In this document: positions 1-6,520 of the stretch, in pieces
Layout: every line of letters begins with the position of its first letter
Position numbering within the stretch: the first letter of the stretch is position 1
From: Ga0077536 sp043744805
Lineage (GTDB): Bacteria > Pseudomonadota > Gammaproteobacteria > Ga0077536
Assembly (NCBI GenBank): GCA_043744805.1
Contig: JAYTTZ010000277.1
Coordinates: 1-16,925 of the forward strand
DNA: 16,925 nucleotides
Reading direction: 5' to 3'
Program-made: the position numbers and the translations under genes
The notes under the pieces: generated by a model
Database searches by the model: none
What the model was told of the DNA's origin: nothing
The model's input: the letters and a program-made list of their open reading frames with translations, nothing else

Positions 1-99
1 ACCGGGGGCGACGACGGTTGAGGACATCGAGGCGTTACTGCCCTGGGCTTAGCCCAACTGCCAAGCTGTTGGCAATGACGGGGTTGATGGAGCGCTTAC
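1..99 (+). mobile_element. Right end of a probable IS66-family insertion sequence
   Basis: Reading from base 2, the plus strand encodes a short C-terminal peptide ending in E-A-L-L-P-W-A and a TAG at 50-52. An L-L-P-W type C-terminus is characteristic of IS66-family TnpC transposases. About 47 bp later the sequence reaches agcgcttac (91-99). Its reverse complement starts GTAAGCG, like the terminal inverted repeats of IS66 elements. Homology to the neighbouring baeRF gene resumes immediately afterwards, near base 107, which fits an element boundary at 99/100. The 8 bp cgataaag (100-107) would be the target-site duplication, but the other end lies outside the window. The call rests on a short peptide and one terminal motif, so the family assignment is moderate. 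Confidence 0.5.
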
Positions 100-896
100 C
101 GATAAAGGCTGACAGGCTGACAGGGTGGCGGCAACGACATCGTCCGGCGTGCCCCGGCTTGCCGCCGGGATGGTGTCAATCAGCTTGGCCGCGACGGCCT
201 TGGGCAGTGCCCGTCGAATCTCTCCAGTCAGGCCTGGATCGCCCGCCACCATGAGGTGTTCGAGCAAGCCGATCTGCTCCTTCAGAAAGCAAGAGGTACG
301 CTCACGTCGATGGCTCTCGTAATGCGCCTTGGTCCACTCGCGTCCAACCCGCTCGCCCAGTGCAGGCTGTTCAGTCGAGGCCTAGATGGTGGCGGCGCCA
401 AGATTGGCTTCAAGGATTCGTACCCACGCCTGGTTCGCGAGTAACACGACGTAACGGTGATAGTTATCCTTCAGCGCCATCAGGTGGAACAGGTTAGGTG
501 TGGGATAGACTGCGATCCAGTTTGGCAGCGGCGCTGCGAACTGCATCGGAAGAAGGAAAGCTTCCCCTCGAGAGTGGCGGCTGAACAGGGCTACCCCCTG
601 CGCACCGGGCCGTAACTCCTCGGCCAGATAATCCCTCATCTGGCTTATGCCGGCATCGAAATCTGGACACGCTTCGTGCCCAAGGATGCAGCGCATGGCA
701 ATTGCGTGGTCTTCGAATACTTCCTGGTAGCCCGCGCGCCCCTGTTCCAGGTCGAGATAACAGCTCACGAACGGCGCTTGCGTCTCATCAATGCAGGCGA
801 GCAAGGCGTCTGGCGTCGCTGTTCGTCAAGCGTGGTCAGTGGTTCCACCGGACGCCGCCGTGGGGTCTTCGAGCCGGTGAGAGCGACTTCGGTCAT
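100..896 (-). pseudogene. eRF1/Vms1-like (baeRF family) protein, disrupted
   Basis: The minus-strand reading matches bacterial proteins related to eukaryotic release factor eRF1/Vms1 (the baeRF group), whose roles are mostly unknown. Recognisable parts are an N-terminal segment with F-V-S-C-Y-L-D-L, a middle segment with L-L-A-N-Q-A-W-V-R-I-L-E, and a C-terminal part with H-R-R-E-R-T, then A-G-D-P-G-L-T and A-L-P-K-A-V-A-A-K-L. The gene is broken in three ways. An in-frame TAG at 382-384 lies between two stretches of clear homology in the same frame. The best start (ATG at 894-896, preceded by GAGGAA) is in a different frame from the main body, so a frameshift lies near 810-850. The 3' end is lost at the IS66-like boundary near 100, next to an 8-bp duplication. 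The family is fairly sure and the inactivation is clear; the exact start is not. Confidence 0.65.
107..122. repeat. 8-bp tandem duplication next to the IS boundary
   Basis: The 8-mer ggctgaca occurs twice in direct tandem (107-114 and 115-122), seven bases inside the element boundary proposed at 99. It lies in the 3' part of the baeRF pseudogene on the minus strand and shifts its frame. Removing one copy restores the expected reading A-T-L-S-A-F. IS66 elements make 8-bp target duplications, so this could be the scar of an excised copy. Simple replication slippage is equally possible. Confidence 0.6.
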
Positions 897-973
897 CTAT
901 GGTTCCTCATTGGCCTGCAGGCTCTACGCAAGTTGAAAAGCGTGCCGGCGGCGCGATGCCGTCTCTTCATCTC

Positions 974-1501
974 CTAATCTTCCCTTTGACCGCCGGCGGA
1001 CGCGCGCCGCGTCGCCATTTTCCAAAGCACGCCGATGCGCCAGGCGAGTTGTACCCCGAAGTAGGTGAGGGCCGTGCCCGCGCCGGCAAGGAGGACGAGG
1101 CCGACGAGCAGCGGTTCACCCATCGCACCAATCTTCTCGAGCCAACCAGTGTCTGCCGCAAGGTCAGGCAGCGCCGCTGGTTCGCGCAGCACGGCCAAGC
1201 CAGCGTGGTAGGCCGCCATGAGAATGGCCGGTGTCGTCAGCGGGTTAGAGACGAACGTCGCGAGCACCGCGGCTGGCAGGTTGGCCCGCAGCCCTATCGC
1301 CACGGCACCGGCAGCAATCCCCTGCCCGAGAGGCAGCAAAAAGCCGAAGAACACGCCAATCGCCAGCCCTTTTGAAATGGAAGTGCGGTTCACGTGCCAA
1401 AGCGACGGGCGGTCGAGCAGGGATCCCATCCAGCGCAAACTACGATGGGTGCGCAAGGACGCTGGATCAGGGAGCCATCGACGCACGAATGGACCAGCCA
1501 T
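974..1501 (-). CDS. DUF2062 domain membrane protein
   Basis: The 175-residue product matches DUF2062, a family of small inner-membrane proteins without a settled function. The hallmark is visible: W-H-V-N-R-T-S near residue 35, then a hydrophobic helix A-I-G-V-F-F-G-F-L-L-P-L-G-Q-G, then R-A-N-L-P followed by S-N-P-L-T-T-P near residues 86-91. A second strong membrane segment lies near residues 130-150 (L-L-V-G-L-V-L-L-A-G-A-G). The ATG at 1499-1501 gives a normal family length. The gene ends in TAG. It lies just downstream of, and on the same strand as, nothing recognisable; the LysR-type gene upstream is divergent. No frame damage is seen, unlike its neighbour at 100-896. Confidence 0.85.
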   Translation of the reverse strand: MAGPFVRRWLPDPASLRTHRSLRWMGSLLDRPSLWHVNRTSISKGLAIGVFFGFLLPLGQGIAAGAVAIGLRANLPAAVLATFVSNPLTTPAILMAAYHAGLAVLREPAALPDLAADTGWLEKIGAMGEPLLVGLVLLAGAGTALTYFGVQLAWRIGVLWKMATRRASAGGQRED

Positions 1502-1689
1502 GGTCTGCTATCCCCGCCTCAGGTTTCGAACGATCGCAGGGGCCGCGGTCGCATCACCCGCGACCGTGGGGAGCGTGCCATCGAGAACCTGGGTTGGTTC
1601 TTCGTGAGCAGGCGTGAGGTGCCATGCAGAAGGGCGAAAACCGTGAGCAACATCAGGAGCATCGTCGTCGTTCTCCAAGTGAGGGGGCT

Positions 1690-1782
1690 ATTTGAATGAG
1701 GGCGTACTCTAGGGTCACCAGGAAATTCTGTAAAATCGATATATGATATAAAACACATCGTATAAATCGAAATATAGGCATG
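1690..1782 (+). promoter_or_regulatory. AT-rich regulatory region upstream of the LysR-type gene
   Basis: The stretch about 1725-1778 is very AT-rich against a high-GC background and contains ATCGAT, TATGAT (1742-1747) and TATAAA (1761-1766), with several imperfect dyads such as cgatatatgatat. LysR-type regulators usually bind AT-rich T-N11-A dyads just upstream of their own gene, so this is the likely promoter and autoregulatory operator. I could not fix a single -35/-10 pair with good spacing. Confidence 0.4.
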
Positions 1783-2691
1783 ATGAACTACAAGCACCTT
1801 TACTACTTCTGGTGGGTCGCCAAGACGGGTGGTGTAGTCAAGGCAGGCGAACAACTGCACGTAACGCCACACACCATCAGCGGGCAGATAGGAATCCTGG
1901 AGGACAACCTCGGAACCCCGTTGTATGCCAAGCGTGGCCGCAATATTGAATTGACCGACGCGGGGAAACTCGCCTTCAGCTACGCGCAGGATATCTTCGC
2001 GCTCGGCTCCGAACTGGAGGAATCCGTACGGAACTACCGGGCGGGTGAACGCCTGAATGAGTTTCGGGTCGGCGTGTCGGACGCGGTGCCGAAGACGATC
2101 GCGTGTCGCCTGATCGAACCGGCAACACGCCTGCCCGAGTCGGTGCGCATCGTCTGTCGTGAATCGAAGTTCGAAAGCCTTCTAGCGGATCTTGCCGTCC
2201 ATCGGTTGGACCTCGTGATCGCTGGCGCCCCCATCCCGTCCTCGGTGAGCGTGCGCGCGTACAACCATCGGCTGGGCGAGTCTGGAACGAGTTTTTTCGC
2301 GGGCCCCCGAATCGTCAAAGGCCTCAAAGGGAAGTTTCCAACCTGCCTGAACGGCGTCCCGATGTTGGTTCCGTCCGTCGACGTGGCAATAAGATCGCGC
2401 CTGGATCGATGGTGCGAAAACAATAAACTCAAACCTCGCGTGGTCGGAGAGTTCGACGATAGCGCGTTAATGAAGGCGTTCGGGCAGCGCGAAATGGGAG
2501 TGTTCATCGGACCTACGGTGATCGAATCTGAAATTGAAACCCAGTACCGTGTGAAGGCCATTGGCCGAACGAAGGAAATCATCGATGAATTCTTCGCGAT
2601 TTCCGTGGAGCGCCGCGTTACGCACCCCTGCGTCGTCGCCATTGCCGAGGCATCAAGGACCCACTTTCTGCCTGCCATTGATGCCGTCTAA
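1783..2691 (+). CDS. LysR-family regulator, NhaR type
   Basis: The 302-residue product is a LysR-type DNA-binding regulator. The N-terminus (N-Y-K-H-L-Y-Y-F-W) and the winged helix-turn-helix at about residues 1-60 (A-G-E-Q-L-H-V-T-P-H-T-I-S-G-Q, then L-Y-A-K-R-G-R-N-I-E-L-T-D-A-G) are the NhaR pattern. NhaR activates the Na+/H+ antiporter gene nhaA and other targets in enterics. The rest is the substrate-binding domain (about 90-300). There are two adjacent ATGs at 1780 and 1783; the second matches the family start and lies better from AGG at 1776-1778. No nhaA is present here, so its target is unknown. The nearest co-directional gene is the broken dioxygenase 38 bp downstream. Its base composition looks lower in GC than its neighbours, which may mean acquisition. 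Confidence 0.88.
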   Translation: MNYKHLYYFWWVAKTGGVVKAGEQLHVTPHTISGQIGILEDNLGTPLYAKRGRNIELTDAGKLAFSYAQDIFALGSELEESVRNYRAGERLNEFRVGVSDAVPKTIACRLIEPATRLPESVRIVCRESKFESLLADLAVHRLDLVIAGAPIPSSVSVRAYNHRLGESGTSFFAGPRIVKGLKGKFPTCLNGVPMLVPSVDVAIRSRLDRWCENNKLKPRVVGEFDDSALMKAFGQREMGVFIGPTVIESEIETQYRVKAIGRTKEIIDEFFAISVERRVTHPCVVAIAEASRTHFLPAIDAV

Positions 2692-2729
2692 AGCCTGCGT
2701 GCCCCATCACCGGCGATTCGCACTGCGGG

Positions 2730-3575
2730 GTGACGCCAGTCGCCAGCAACAGCGCGCTCCTGGCGTCGGGGTCCCAAGGGCTCAGTCCCGAGGAGATCGA
2801 GCGCTATCGCGGGGAGGGCCAACTTACGCCGCGTTGGCGCTTGCCCGGGGCACCACTGGTCCGCATGCAGGATGCCCTCGAACGCCTGATCGCAGCGCGC
2901 CCAGACCTGAAACCAGACTTCCTGCCCCAGCCACATACCCCTTGGGGTGATCCTGCTGCTGAATCGATTGCGCGGGAGTTCTTCGCGTTCGCGAATGATC
3001 CCGCACTTCTGTCGCTCGTCGGGCAATTGATCGGACCGGATCTCGTGCTCTGGGCCTCGGCGGTGTTCTGCAAGTCCGCCGGCACCGGCCTCGAAGCGCC
3101 CTGGCACCAAGACGGACAGTAGTGGCCGATTCGGCCCCGGGCCACGGTAACGGTATGGATAGCGCTGGATCACGTTGACGTCGACAACGGCTGCATGCGC
3201 GTGATCCCCGGCTCCCACCTGGCTGGTGATTTCGTGCACCAGGTGAGCGATCGGGAAGACCTCGTATTGAACAATGTGCTGGATGATCCCCGGCTCGACC
3301 TGGCGTCGTTGCGTCCGATCGAACGGGCGCCCGGCGAAATTTCCCAGCACGACGTCTATCTCGTGCATGGATCCGAACCCAACCGCTCCGGACGCCGGCG
3401 CGCTGGTTACGCCATCCGCTACAGGCCTTCGACTTCGCACTTCGACCGCTCAATCGAGATGGGCCGGGTCTTGGCCCTGTCCGCGCTCGACTTCGCCCAG
3501 CGGCCCCTCTGGCTGCTGCAGGGCGTGGATCGCTGCGGCCTCAATGACTTCGAGATCGGACACGCCGGCTGGTAG
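2730..3575 (+). pseudogene. Phytanoyl-CoA dioxygenase (PhyH) family gene with one in-frame TAG
   Basis: One reading frame of 281 codons, from a GTG at 2730 to the TAG at 3573-3575, encodes a PhyH-family Fe(II)/2-oxoglutarate dioxygenase. These enzymes hydroxylate lipid-like or acyl-CoA substrates. The iron-binding triad is intact: H126-x-D128 in W-H-Q-D-G-Q, and distal H213 in Y-L-V-H-G-S, followed by an R-R-R-A-G stretch that supplies the 2-oxoglutarate arginine. The frame is broken only by TAG at 3120-3122 (codon 131). The residue expected there, between H-Q-D-G-Q and W-P-I-R, is a conserved tyrosine. TAT or TAC to TAG is a single base change. No frameshift is needed to read both halves. 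It may be a recent nonsense pseudogene, a sequencing error or a readthrough case. It follows the NhaR-type gene by 38 bp on the same strand. Confidence 0.85.
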
Positions 3576-3630
3576 GTCGGCGCGGGCACGTGATTCACCT
3601 TAGACACGCGACCGACAACGTCAGGTCCAC

Positions 3631-3804
3631 GTCCGCTGGCTGGCATCGGGCCTGTGCTGCGGCCCCGGGGAGATCACGCTTCCAGTAAATGAGCCGGGCG
3701 GCTCCATCATGCCGGGCAAGGTGAATCCCACGCAGTGCGAAGCGCTGCTGATGGTCTGTGCGCAGGTCTTCGGCGAGCTCAATGCGAAACAGGTGATTGC
3801 TGGG
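3631..3804 (+). pseudogene. fumC: Orphan internal fragment of class II fumarate hydratase (fumC)
   Basis: About 58 codons starting at 3631 read V-R-W-L-A-S-G, then P-V-N-E-P-G-G-S-I-M-P-G-K-V-N-P-T-Q-C-E-A-L. The G-S-x-x-M-P-x-K-x-N-P block is the fumarase/aspartase superfamily signature, and T-Q-C-E-A-L after it is specific to class II fumarase. This signature loop helps form the active site. Homology stops upstream of 3631, apart from a possible frameshifted A-T-D-N-V, and ends near 3804; the frame then runs to TAG at 3832. A full enzyme is about 460 residues, so only about an eighth remains. There is no start codon and no homologous flanks. It cannot be functional and is best seen as a rearrangement remnant. 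Confidence 0.8.
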
Positions 3805-3830
3805 TGCGCCCGGCGGCGATGTTGGGCGTG

Positions 3831-4376
3831 CTAGCCGCGGCTGTGATCGACCCCGGAACCCGCTAGCGACGCAGCGCCGTTTTCACCAGCCGGCTCCCGT
3901 GCTGAAGCCGGGCCCGGACCGGGCTGTCTAGCGGCGACGCGTACCTCATCGATCTCTGCAAGTACGCGATGGTGATCCGCCGGCTGCTGGAACGCTTCGG
4001 ATTCGGGATCGTGGCGGTCCTTCACCATCGGCACGTCTCGGCGCAGTTCTTCCAGCAGGTGGATGAGCTTGGTCGTCTTCTGCTCGGTCAGCAGGTTGAC
4101 CTGGAGATCAAGATGCTCGCGCCGGTCTTCCAGCTTCGTCAGTCGCTCCTGGCGGACCAGCACCACCGTGGTGGTGGCCATCCAGCACGCGACGAAGAGC
4201 GCCACAACGCCAAGGAAGCCCGGCCGCGCCGCCACCTTGCTCACCGCTTCCACCACCCGCTGTGCACCGCCCACCGTGCGGATCTCGCGGGTACAGAAGG
4301 CCTCGATGGAACAGAAGGCCTCGATGGATTCGATGTTCTGCGTGATCAGATCCGGCGGTAGGTCGCGCGGGGACAT
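3831..4376 (-). CDS. DUF1003-like membrane protein with an internal deletion
   Basis: The 181-residue frame matches the proteobacterial DUF1003 group: N-terminal P-P-D-L-I-T-Q-N-I-E near residues 7-16, a membrane segment at about 53-75, then V-L-V-R-Q-E-R-L-T-K-L-E-D-R-R and L-D-L-Q-V-N-L-L-T-E-Q-K-T-T-K-L, ending in a charged tail. DUF1003 proteins normally have two membrane helices joined by a loop with a D-P-x-P-F motif. Here the first helix runs directly into the end of the second (about residues 65-70), so roughly 30-40 residues appear to be deleted in frame. The N-terminus also carries a duplicated S-I-E-A-F-C from an 18-bp tandem repeat. The frame is open but the product would have lost its hairpin topology, so function is doubtful. 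Confidence 0.7.
   Translation of the reverse strand: MSPRDLPPDLITQNIESIEAFCSIEAFCTREIRTVGGAQRVVEAVSKVAARPGFLGVVALFVACWMATTTVVLVRQERLTKLEDRREHLDLQVNLLTEQKTTKLIHLLEELRRDVPMVKDRHDPESEAFQQPADHHRVLAEIDEVRVAARQPGPGPASAREPAGENGAASLAGSGVDHSRG
4293..4328. repeat. 18-bp perfect tandem duplication in the DUF1003 gene
   Basis: Two identical 18-bp units lie head to tail at 4293-4310 and 4311-4328. Because 18 is a multiple of three, the minus-strand gene stays in frame and simply encodes S-I-E-A-F-C twice. Family members have this segment once, so it is a recent duplication by slippage. Confidence 0.9.
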
Positions 4377-4489
4377 GGCGCTAGCGGCCTGGAGGACAGT
4401 GCATCATCGCCAATCGGCCTGAACACGTCCGTGCGAACGCGCACCGATCGTCACTGCCAGCCCTTGGCGGGGGCGCCTTTGCCCTGTCC

Positions 4490-4897
4490 CTACAAACGCT
4501 CGAAGGCCGGCACCGTGAGTGACGCAACCACGTCGTCGAATACCACCCGCACCGGCAGGCCCAGCCTCAATGCCTCGACCTCGCCGTGCCACGGGCCAAG
4601 CATGCGCACGCCGTCAACCATGGTCACGGTCACCAGGACATAAGGCGTCGCGTGCTTGAAGGCCGGATGGAAGGCGTGGTGCGCGACCGTCCAGCTTTCG
4701 ATTGCCCCGCGACCGGCGCTCTCGATCCAGGTGACCTCATCGGTGTAACAGCGGTCGCAGACGGGTCGCGGGTAATGCCGAACCTTGCCGCAGGCCGCGC
4801 AGTGCTGGAACACCAGCCGGTGTTCGTGCAGGGCGGCCCAGTAGGGCGCCGAGTCTGCGGTTTCGTCGGGCAAGGGATGCTGTTCATCAGGGTTCAT
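4490..4897 (-). CDS. DUF35 Zn-ribbon/OB-fold protein, partner of the thiolase homologue
   Basis: The 135-residue protein has a rubredoxin-like zinc ribbon with C33-x2-C36 and C47-x2-C50, followed by an OB-fold half (about 60-130). This is the DUF35 family, whose members act as acyl-CoA-binding or structural partners of thiolase-superfamily proteins. In the bacterial steroid side-chain pathway a DUF35 domain of ChsH2 binds the aldolase Ltp2. Its ATG overlaps the thiolase stop by 4 bp (ATGA), so the two are translationally coupled and probably form a complex. It ends in TAG, and I see no clear terminator after it. The family call is secure; the substrate is unknown. Confidence 0.9.
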   Translation of the reverse strand: MNPDEQHPLPDETADSAPYWAALHEHRLVFQHCAACGKVRHYPRPVCDRCYTDEVTWIESAGRGAIESWTVAHHAFHPAFKHATPYVLVTVTMVDGVRMLGPWHGEVEALRLGLPVRVVFDDVVASLTVPAFERL

Positions 4898-6045
4898 GCA
4901 GCCCCCAGGATGGCGATGGTGCCGTCGCCCATGTCGCCATAGCCGGTCACCAGACCAACCCTGGCATTGGCAAGCTGCGCCGCACCCGCGGTGCCGCGTA
5001 GTTGTCGAACGAGTTCGACGATGTGGTTCATGCCGGCAAGGTGGGCCTGCGACAACAAGCCGCCGTGTGTGTTCACCGGCAACGAGCCGTCAAGCCGGAT
5101 AGCCCCGGATTCCACGAAGGCGCCGCCTTCACCGAGCTTGCAGAAGCCGAGCGCTTCCAGCTGGCGGATGACGACGTAGGTGAAGCAATCATAGATTTCG
5201 GCGACGTCGATGTCGGCGTGCGTCACACCCGCCATCGCGAAGGCGCGCGGTGCTGCCTTGTCGAGCCCGATCATGACCATGTCAGGCCGCTGCGTGATGG
5301 CGCTGGGCGAGTCGGGATGGCCTTCGGCCACGCCCAGCAGTTCAACGGCGCGGTTGGGCAGATCGCCTGCGCAGTCGGGCGTGGAGACGATGAATGCAGC
5401 GCCACCGTCACTTTCCAGGCTGCAATCAAAGAGACGGAAGGGATCGGCAATCATGCGCGAGGCCTGGTGGTCTTCGACGGTCAAGGGCCTGCGCATGGTG
5501 GCGTTGCCGTTCAGGAGGGCGTTGGCACGGGTCGAGACCGCCACTTCCGCGAACTGCAGCGAGGTGGTGCCGTAAAGGGCCATGTGCCGACGGGCCATCT
5601 GCGCGTAAAGCTGCGCCGGCGCGAAAGCACCGACAGGAAGTTCGAATTCAGCCACCGCGCGAAATTGCGGCGCCTCGCGCAGGCGCGCTGCAATGCGCCC
5701 ACCGGAAGCGCCGTTTCGCGCCAGCGGTACCAGCACGTGCCGGCAGATCCCGCTCGCCACGGCTGCCGCCGCGCATTGCAGCGCCGCCACCGGGCTTGCG
5801 CCGCCCAGTGGGGTGGTAGCCGAGAAGCGCAAGTCCCCGAGCCCGAAGTTGGTGATGAAATCCTCGGCGACCACGCCCATGCCGCCGTAGACGATCACCC
5901 CATCAATGTCCTTGGGACTCAAGCCCGCATCTTCGATGGCGGACAGCGCGGCATCGAGGTGCAGCGCCAGCACGCCCGTGCCCGATTGCTTCGAATACGC
6001 CGTTTCGCCAACGCCACTGAGGATGGCCTTGCGGTGCAGTGACAT
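4894..6045 (-). CDS. SCP2/Ltp-type thiolase-superfamily protein
   Basis: The 383-residue product is a thiolase-fold protein of the SCP2/lipid-transfer (Ltp) type. It shows the N-terminal half with P-L-G-G-A-S near residues 79-84, E-I-Y-D-C-F-T at 283-289 and N-T-H-G-G at 325-329. The nucleophilic cysteine of true thiolases is expected in the first block, but this protein has G-A-S there. It is therefore more likely a retro-aldolase (Ltp2-like, where tyrosines act in catalysis) or a non-thiolytic acyl-CoA enzyme. I chose the ATG at 6043-6045 because it follows GGAG at good spacing and matches the family N-terminus; an upstream in-frame start at 6105 would add 20 unlikely residues. It is coupled to the DUF35 gene downstream. 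Confidence 0.88.
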   Translation of the reverse strand: MSLHRKAILSGVGETAYSKQSGTGVLALHLDAALSAIEDAGLSPKDIDGVIVYGGMGVVAEDFITNFGLGDLRFSATTPLGGASPVAALQCAAAAVASGICRHVLVPLARNGASGGRIAARLREAPQFRAVAEFELPVGAFAPAQLYAQMARRHMALYGTTSLQFAEVAVSTRANALLNGNATMRRPLTVEDHQASRMIADPFRLFDCSLESDGGAAFIVSTPDCAGDLPNRAVELLGVAEGHPDSPSAITQRPDMVMIGLDKAAPRAFAMAGVTHADIDVAEIYDCFTYVVIRQLEALGFCKLGEGGAFVESGAIRLDGSLPVNTHGGLLSQAHLAGMNHIVELVRQLRGTAGAAQLANARVGLVTGYGDMGDGTIAILGAA

Positions 6046-6111
6046 GGGGGCTCCGGTGGCGATGGACTGGGCTGGAAGGCTATTGCGCCCGGCCGCGCCC
6101 CACAAGCCTTG

Positions 6112-6134
6112 CCGGCCCGCAGCGTGCGGGCCGG
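6112..6134 (-). terminator. Strong GC hairpin between the unknown gene and the thiolase gene
   Basis: A perfect 10-bp inverted repeat (6112-6121 with 6125-6134) closes a 3-base loop, 15 bp after the stop of the 6149-6490 gene on the minus strand. It has no U-run, so it may be a weak terminator, an mRNA-stabilising or processing hairpin, or an attenuator. It would separate expression of the upstream genes from the thiolase/DUF35 pair. Confidence 0.45.
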
Positions 6135-6148
6135 GAATCCAGGTAGGG

Positions 6149-6490
6149 CTAGTTCGCCGGCGCCGTGAACGTGGTGTAACGCGCTACCACCACCGAGGGT
6201 TGGAAGTAACCATCGGTCCGACCCGTCAATGGGTGTTCTGCCGGGACGTGGAATTTGTAGGCGTCGCCGGGGGCGAGGTTCATCGGCAGTTCCACCTTGG
6301 CGTTCCGGCCCGGGTTGTCGACGCCGGGGTGTAGCGCGTTCTTCCAGTGCCATTCGCAGGTGACGCTCACCCGCGCGTCCTCGCTGCGCTGGCCGCTGTG
6401 GTTGACCAGTCGGAGTCGTTGCGAAGGCGCCAATCCGTGCGTTGCCATGCTGGCAGGATCCGGGGATGGCCTCAGTGCGATACCGAACAC
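6149..6490 (-). CDS. Hypothetical beta-rich protein
   Basis: I do not recognise this family. The frame of 113 codons runs from a GTG at 6490 to TAG at 6149-6151; an ATG at 6446-6448 would give 99 residues. The sequence alternates hydrophobic and polar residues (R-L-R-L-V-N-H-S-G, then A-R-V-S-V-T-C-E-W, then V-E-L-P-M-N-L-A-P-G-D-A), which suggests a small beta-sandwich, possibly immunoglobulin-like. There is no signal peptide or membrane segment in the frame. It lies 30 bp after the LLM gene stop, in the same frame and strand, and 103 bp before the thiolase gene. Position implies a role in the same operon. It could instead be the shortened remnant of a longer secreted protein. Confidence 0.6.
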   Translation of the reverse strand: MFGIALRPSPDPASMATHGLAPSQRLRLVNHSGQRSEDARVSVTCEWHWKNALHPGVDNPGRNAKVELPMNLAPGDAYKFHVPAEHPLTGRTDGYFQPSVVVARYTTFTAPAN

Positions 6491-6520
6491 CGGGCTTGCG
6501 TCCCGGGGCTCGGCCAGGCT

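Noticed and set aside
1519..1662. 47-codon minus-strand frame with a hydrophobic start
   Set aside because: It begins like a signal peptide but has no recognised homology, a basic low-complexity tail and no clear ribosome-binding site.
3120..3122. TAG as pyrrolysine or general amber reassignment
   Set aside because: TAG is a normal terminator of several genes here, the expected residue is tyrosine, and no pyl genes are visible.
5002..6042. 346-codon plus-strand frame
   Set aside because: It lies fully antisense to the well-supported thiolase gene and shows no domain pattern.
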